Assembly (NCBI GenBank): GCA_031550915.1
Contig: JAVBOF010000055.1
Location: 1-17,951, forward strand
Reading direction: 5' to 3'
Length of the DNA: 17,951 bases
Origin: JAVBOF01 sp031550915
GTDB lineage: Bacteria > Bacillota > Clostridia > Christensenellales > MGBC116941
Shown piece after piece: positions 14,751 through 17,951 of this stretch. Below the pieces are notes generated by a model. The model was given only the letters and a program-made list of their open reading frames with translations. It searched no databases and had not been told where the DNA came from. Each line of letters begins with the position of its first letter. The first letter of the stretch is position 1. A program made the translations under genes and the position numbers.

Positions 14751-14771
14751 GGGGCAGGGCGTTCCTGCCCC
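14751..14771 (+). terminator. GC-rich intra-operon hairpin between binding-protein and ATPase genes
   Basis: GGGGCAGG (14751-14758) and CCTGCCCC (14764-14771) form a perfect 8-bp stem with a 5-base loop, extendable by a G-T and a C-G pair. No T-run follows, so full termination is unlikely. It more probably acts as a partial stop or as a 3' barrier that stabilises the upstream mRNA, raising receptor over ATPase and permease. Confidence 0.55.
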
Positions 14772-14839
14772 GGTATAACGGAGTAAGACCAGGTCTATGG
14801 TGTAAGAACACTCTTTAAGATTTATACGGAGTGATATCA

Positions 14840-16345
14840 ATGGGTAACGAAGTTTTATTGGAAATGAAGAATATCTGCAAATCCTTTTTCTCGGTAAAGG
14901 CTTTAGAGAACGTCAATCTCGAAGTCCGTTACGGAGAGGTCCATGCACTTCTGGGAGAGAACGGCGCAGGTAAGTCTACCTTAATTAAAATTCTTGGCGG
15001 TATCTATGTTGCGGATCAGGGTGATGTTATCATCGATGGTAAACAAATAGACACCAGCAACGTCAACCTTGCTTCCAAGGCAGGTATCAGCGTTGTACAC
15101 CAGGAATTATGCCTTTCACCGAATATATCGGTTGCTGCAAATATCTTTCTTGGACGTGAATTGCGCAAAGGCAGGTTTTTTCAGGATACAAAGCGCGTTA
15201 ACAAGGAAGCACAGCAAATACTCGATAATTATGGATTAAACTTGAAAGCGGAAGAATCAATAAGAAGGCTAACAGTTGCACAGCAACAAATGGTTGAGAT
15301 CGCAAAGGCTATGTCTGTAGAATCCAAGATACTGGTTTTGGACGAACCGACCTCCTCTCTAACAGAAAGAGAAGTCGTGAAGCTTTTTGAGGCCATCGAA
15401 GTGCTCAAAAAAAGAGGTATAGCTATAATATATATTTCCCACAGGTTGGATGAGCTTAAAAAGATCGCCGACAGGGTGACTATACTCAGGGATGGACGTT
15501 ACATAGAAACATGCGTTATGAAGGACGTAACAACGGATTATCTTATCAGTAAAATGGTCGGCAGAGAGCTGACTGAGATGTATTCAAAGCCGAATATCGA
15601 ATTGGGCGACCCAATATTACAGGTCAATAATATCAATGCGGGGAATAAGGTCAAAAACGCTTCATTTGAGCTTAAACAAGGCGAAATACTCGGATTCTAC
15701 GGGCTTGTTGGCTCCGGGCGTACGGAATTAATGGAAACCATTTTTGGGCTAAGAAAAAAAGATTCCGGCTCTGTTTTGATAGAGGGCAAAGAAGTGGAAA
15801 TTTCGAATGCCCAGGAAGCTATTAACAAAGGCATCGCACTGGTGCCTGAAGACCGTAAACTGCAGGGAGCTATTCTAGGGCAAGGCGTCGACTATAATAT
15901 CACCCTTGTCGTCCTAAAGAATTTCATAAAAGGTATAAGCATCAACCGTAAGAAAGAGAACGCAATAATAAGTGATTATATTAAAAAGCTCGATGTAAAA
16001 GCAGCTTCACAAAAGCAGCTTGTGCGTACTTTGAGCGGCGGCAACCAGCAAAAAGTAATACTGGCGAAATGGCTGGCTTCAAACCCCAGGATATTGATAC
16101 TGGATGAACCTACAAGGGGCATCGATGTCGGAGCAAAAAAGGAGATATATAAAATAATGTCAGACCTTGTTAAAGAGGGGGTTAGCATTATAATGGTATC
16201 TTCCGAATTGCCAGAAATAATCTATATGAGCAATAGGGTAATCGTTATGAAAGAAAGCGAAATAGTCGGCGAGATCTTTAACGGCGAAATGACCGAAGAA
16301 GCAATTTTGCATAAGGCGGCGGGAGGAAAAAACAATGCAGGTTAA
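14840..16345 (+). CDS. CUT2 sugar ABC transporter ATPase with two nucleotide-binding domains (RbsA/MglA-like)
   Basis: This is the energy-coupling subunit of the ribose-type importer. The 501 residues hold two ABC domains. Domain 1 has Walker A GENGAGKST at 39-47, signature LTVAQQQ at 144-150, Walker B ILVLDEP at 164-170 and H-loop His201. Domain 2 has the degenerate Walker A GLVGSGRT (288-295) normal for this family, signature LSGGNQQ at 398-404 and Walker B ILILDEP at 418-424 followed by TRGIDVGAK. The second domain lacks the H-loop histidine (VSSELPEI), also usual for the family. The start was set at ATG 14840, 8 bases after GGAG; a GTG nine bases earlier would overlap that site. The stop overlaps the permease start by 11 bases, indicating translational coupling. 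Confidence 0.95.
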   Translation: MGNEVLLEMKNICKSFFSVKALENVNLEVRYGEVHALLGENGAGKSTLIKILGGIYVADQGDVIIDGKQIDTSNVNLASKAGISVVHQELCLSPNISVAANIFLGRELRKGRFFQDTKRVNKEAQQILDNYGLNLKAEESIRRLTVAQQQMVEIAKAMSVESKILVLDEPTSSLTEREVVKLFEAIEVLKKRGIAIIYISHRLDELKKIADRVTILRDGRYIETCVMKDVTTDYLISKMVGRELTEMYSKPNIELGDPILQVNNINAGNKVKNASFELKQGEILGFYGLVGSGRTELMETIFGLRKKDSGSVLIEGKEVEISNAQEAINKGIALVPEDRKLQGAILGQGVDYNITLVVLKNFIKGISINRKKENAIISDYIKKLDVKAASQKQLVRTLSGGNQQKVILAKWLASNPRILILDEPTRGIDVGAKKEIYKIMSDLVKEGVSIIMVSSELPEIIYMSNRVIVMKESEIVGEIFNGEMTEEAILHKAAGGKNNAG

Positions 16346-17309
16346 TACATCGGGTTTTAGAAATAGCAGGAATCCTGTTATAAAGTTTTTGGCCGATAAT
16401 ATCGGCATGCTGGCTGGATTGATAGCCATGTGCATCATCTTTGCCATCTGTAATCCACTATTCTTTTCTCCTGGGAATTTCATAAATGTTTTAAGGCAGA
16501 TCTCCATAAACGCGATCGTGGCCTTTGGCATGACCTACGCAATACTTATCAGCGGCATAGACCTTTCCGTCGGCGCTATCATGGCGGTATCGGGCTGTCT
16601 TACCGTACTTTTAGTAGTCGGCGGAATACCCATACCAATCGCTATCATCGCCGGCCTCGTTATAGGTTCTATCATGGGCTGCATCAACGGCGTGATAACA
16701 GCCAAAGGCCAGATGCCGGCATTTATCGTGACCTTGGCAATGATGACCATCGGGCGCGGAACAGCGTATTTGATGACAGGTGGTAAACCGACGAGGATAG
16801 ACGTTGATGCTTTCACCGAGATTGGAAACGGGTATCTTGGCCCGATTCCGATACCGGTCATAATAATGATTGTTTGCCTTCTAATAATGACCCTGATATT
16901 GAACTATTCGATATTCGGCAAACACGTTTATGCGATAGGCGGGAACAGGGAGGCTGCGAGGTTCTCCGGAATTAAGATAGACAAGATCGAAATCATAATA
17001 TACACGCTTAGCGGCTTGATGGCTGCAGTTGCGGGCGTAATAGTAGCGGCAAGGCTTTCTTCCGCCCAGCCAACTGCTGGAGAAGGTCAAGAGCTGGACG
17101 CTATCGCCGCCGTTGTATTGGGGGGAACCAGTTTTTCTGGCGGGTACGGAAAGATGGGCGGTACGATCATCGGGGCACTTATCATAGGCGTCCTGAGCAA
17201 CGGATTGAATATGTTGCACGTTAACCCTTTTTGGCAGCCGGTTGTCAAAGGCATCGTCATAATAATTGCTGTATTCTTTGATACACTTAAAAAACGAAAC
17301 GCGAAATAA
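16335..17309 (+). CDS. CUT2 sugar ABC transporter permease (RbsC-like)
   Basis: This is the membrane channel of the ribose-type importer, probably acting as a homodimer. The 324-residue protein has about eight to ten hydrophobic segments. Family hallmarks include 'AFGMTYAILISGIDLSVGAI' near residue 60-80, 'KGQMPAFIVTLAMMTIGRG', 'YAIGGNREAARFSGI' and 'LDAIAAVVLGGTSFSGG' followed by the GTIIGALIIG segment. All are strongly typical of RbsC/XylH/AraH permeases. The ATG at 16335 follows GGGAGG by 8 bases and overlaps the ATPase stop. No sign of truncation. The DUF1847 gene follows after 42 bases. Confidence 0.95.
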   Translation: MQVNTSGFRNSRNPVIKFLADNIGMLAGLIAMCIIFAICNPLFFSPGNFINVLRQISINAIVAFGMTYAILISGIDLSVGAIMAVSGCLTVLLVVGGIPIPIAIIAGLVIGSIMGCINGVITAKGQMPAFIVTLAMMTIGRGTAYLMTGGKPTRIDVDAFTEIGNGYLGPIPIPVIIMIVCLLIMTLILNYSIFGKHVYAIGGNREAARFSGIKIDKIEIIIYTLSGLMAAVAGVIVAARLSSAQPTAGEGQELDAIAAVVLGGTSFSGGYGKMGGTIIGALIIGVLSNGLNMLHVNPFWQPVVKGIVIIIAVFFDTLKKRNAK

Positions 17310-17351
17310 ACTTTAACTATAAAATTTGCCATAATTTGGAGGAAGTAAAAA

Positions 17352-17951
17352 ATGTACACTTGCGCTTATTGTAAAAAACAGGCCTGCATGATCCCCGACA
17401 AGGATGAAATGCCCACCAACTGCCCGTGTCTGGATGATGAATTCGTTTCAGAAAGCCGCGAACTATATAGCGGTGAGGATATGACACTGGCGTTGAAATC
17501 CTGCAAAACAGAATTTGAAGGGTATTGTCGACGTACGAGAATAGAGGAAATGCTGGAATTCTGTACTAATATGGGTTTCAAAAAAGTCGGTCTTGCTCAT
17601 TGCGTAGGCTTTATAAAGGAAGCCGAACTCACATCAAAAATCTTTAGGGCCAACGGATTTGAAATGGTCTCAATCTGCTGTAAAGGCGGTACGACCGCCA
17701 AAGAGGAAATGGGTATGCAGCAATGGCAATTGAACAAAAAGTATGAGGGTATGTGTAACCCGATCGGTCAGGCCCTGGCATTAGAAAAGGAAGGCTGCGA
17801 GCTCGCGATAGTCATGGGGCTGTGCGTCGGACACGATACACTGTTTATTAAGCACTGCAATCTTCCTGTCACCGATCTGGTAGTAAAAGACAGGGTAACC
17901 GGCCACAATCCTGTGGCGGCGCTCTATCTTTCCGAAGGTTATTATAAGCGC
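17352..17951 (+). CDS. DUF1847 Cys-rich putative metal-binding protein (3' end outside window)
   Basis: A frame opens at ATG 17352, ten bases after GGAGG, and runs 200 codons to the window edge without a stop. The N-terminus has closely spaced cysteines (C4, C7, C12, then C24-P-C26) and there are 15 cysteines in 200 residues. Other landmarks are 'GFKKVGLAHCVGF', 'GMCNPIGQALALEKEGCEL', 'GLCVGHDTLFIKH' and 'DRVTGHNPVAALYLS'. From memory these match the DUF1847 family of predicted metal-binding proteins, whose members are about this length, so only a few residues are probably missing. The biochemical function is not established. The close spacing after the CUT2 permease puts it in the same operon as the alcohol dehydrogenase. 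It has no signal peptide and no membrane segment, so it is probably cytoplasmic. Confidence 0.8.
   Translation, partial: MYTCAYCKKQACMIPDKDEMPTNCPCLDDEFVSESRELYSGEDMTLALKSCKTEFEGYCRRTRIEEMLEFCTNMGFKKVGLAHCVGFIKEAELTSKIFRANGFEMVSICCKGGTTAKEEMGMQQWQLNKKYEGMCNPIGQALALEKEGCELAIVMGLCVGHDTLFIKHCNLPVTDLVVKDRVTGHNPVAALYLSEGYYKR

Noticed and set aside
1..17951. CRISPR array, tRNA or rRNA genes, phage or transposase genes
   Set aside because: No regularly spaced repeats, no T-arm-like GTTCGANTC motif in a tRNA context, no rRNA-like stretches and no integrase or transposase motifs were seen on reading both strands.

Overview
The window looks like a chromosomal stretch from an anaerobic, carbohydrate-using Bacillota, most likely Clostridia. 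This is inferred from the moderately low GC, strong GGAGG-type ribosome binding sites, lipoprotein-type solute-binding proteins (lipobox LAAC), a meso-diaminopimelate dehydrogenase and a DUF1847 protein. No tRNA, rRNA, CRISPR array, phage gene or transposase was seen.

Layout, left to right. (1) 1-567: the tail of an unidentified protein cut by the window edge, then about 340 bp without a convincing gene. (2) 568-2950: alanine dehydrogenase (minus) and a class II ketose-bisphosphate aldolase (plus), divergent from a 347-bp AT-rich spacer with a candidate promoter for each. The aldolase is followed by a hairpin and a 12-codon ORF that may be the start of a decayed gene. (3) 3005-8679, minus strand: one apparent CUT1-type (MalFGK-like) carbohydrate ABC import operon with a strong predicted promoter. 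Its order is permease, permease, HlyD-like membrane-fusion protein, solute-binding lipoprotein, MsmX/UgpC-type ATPase. A 155-bp terminal-inverted-repeat element lies between the second permease and the HlyD-like gene. (4) 8726-11300, minus strand: ddh (meso-DAP dehydrogenase) then gnd (6-phosphogluconate dehydrogenase), 37 bp apart and ending at a good hairpin terminator. (5) 11443-12305, minus strand: a GntR/FCD regulator with its own terminator and promoter. (6) 12351-17951, plus strand: an operon of iron-type alcohol dehydrogenase, CUT2 (ribose-type) binding lipoprotein, double-domain ATPase, permease and a Cys-rich DUF1847 protein that runs off the window.

How the parts fit. The GntR regulator and the CUT2/alcohol-dehydrogenase operon share a 237-bp divergent control region. 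It holds two sites centred on GTATAC, one next to each promoter, so the regulator probably controls the import and oxidation of a small polyol, sugar or related compound. The substrate cannot be read from sequence and no sugar kinase lies beside the transporter. In the ddh-gnd pair, gnd makes NADPH and Ddh uses NADPH with ammonia to make meso-DAP for lysine and cell wall.

The most unusual points are the HlyD-like adaptor inside a sugar importer operon, the DUF1847 protein attached to the CUT2 operon, the inverted-repeat element, and the paired GTATAC sites. All function calls come from reading motifs and recalling families; no database search was run.
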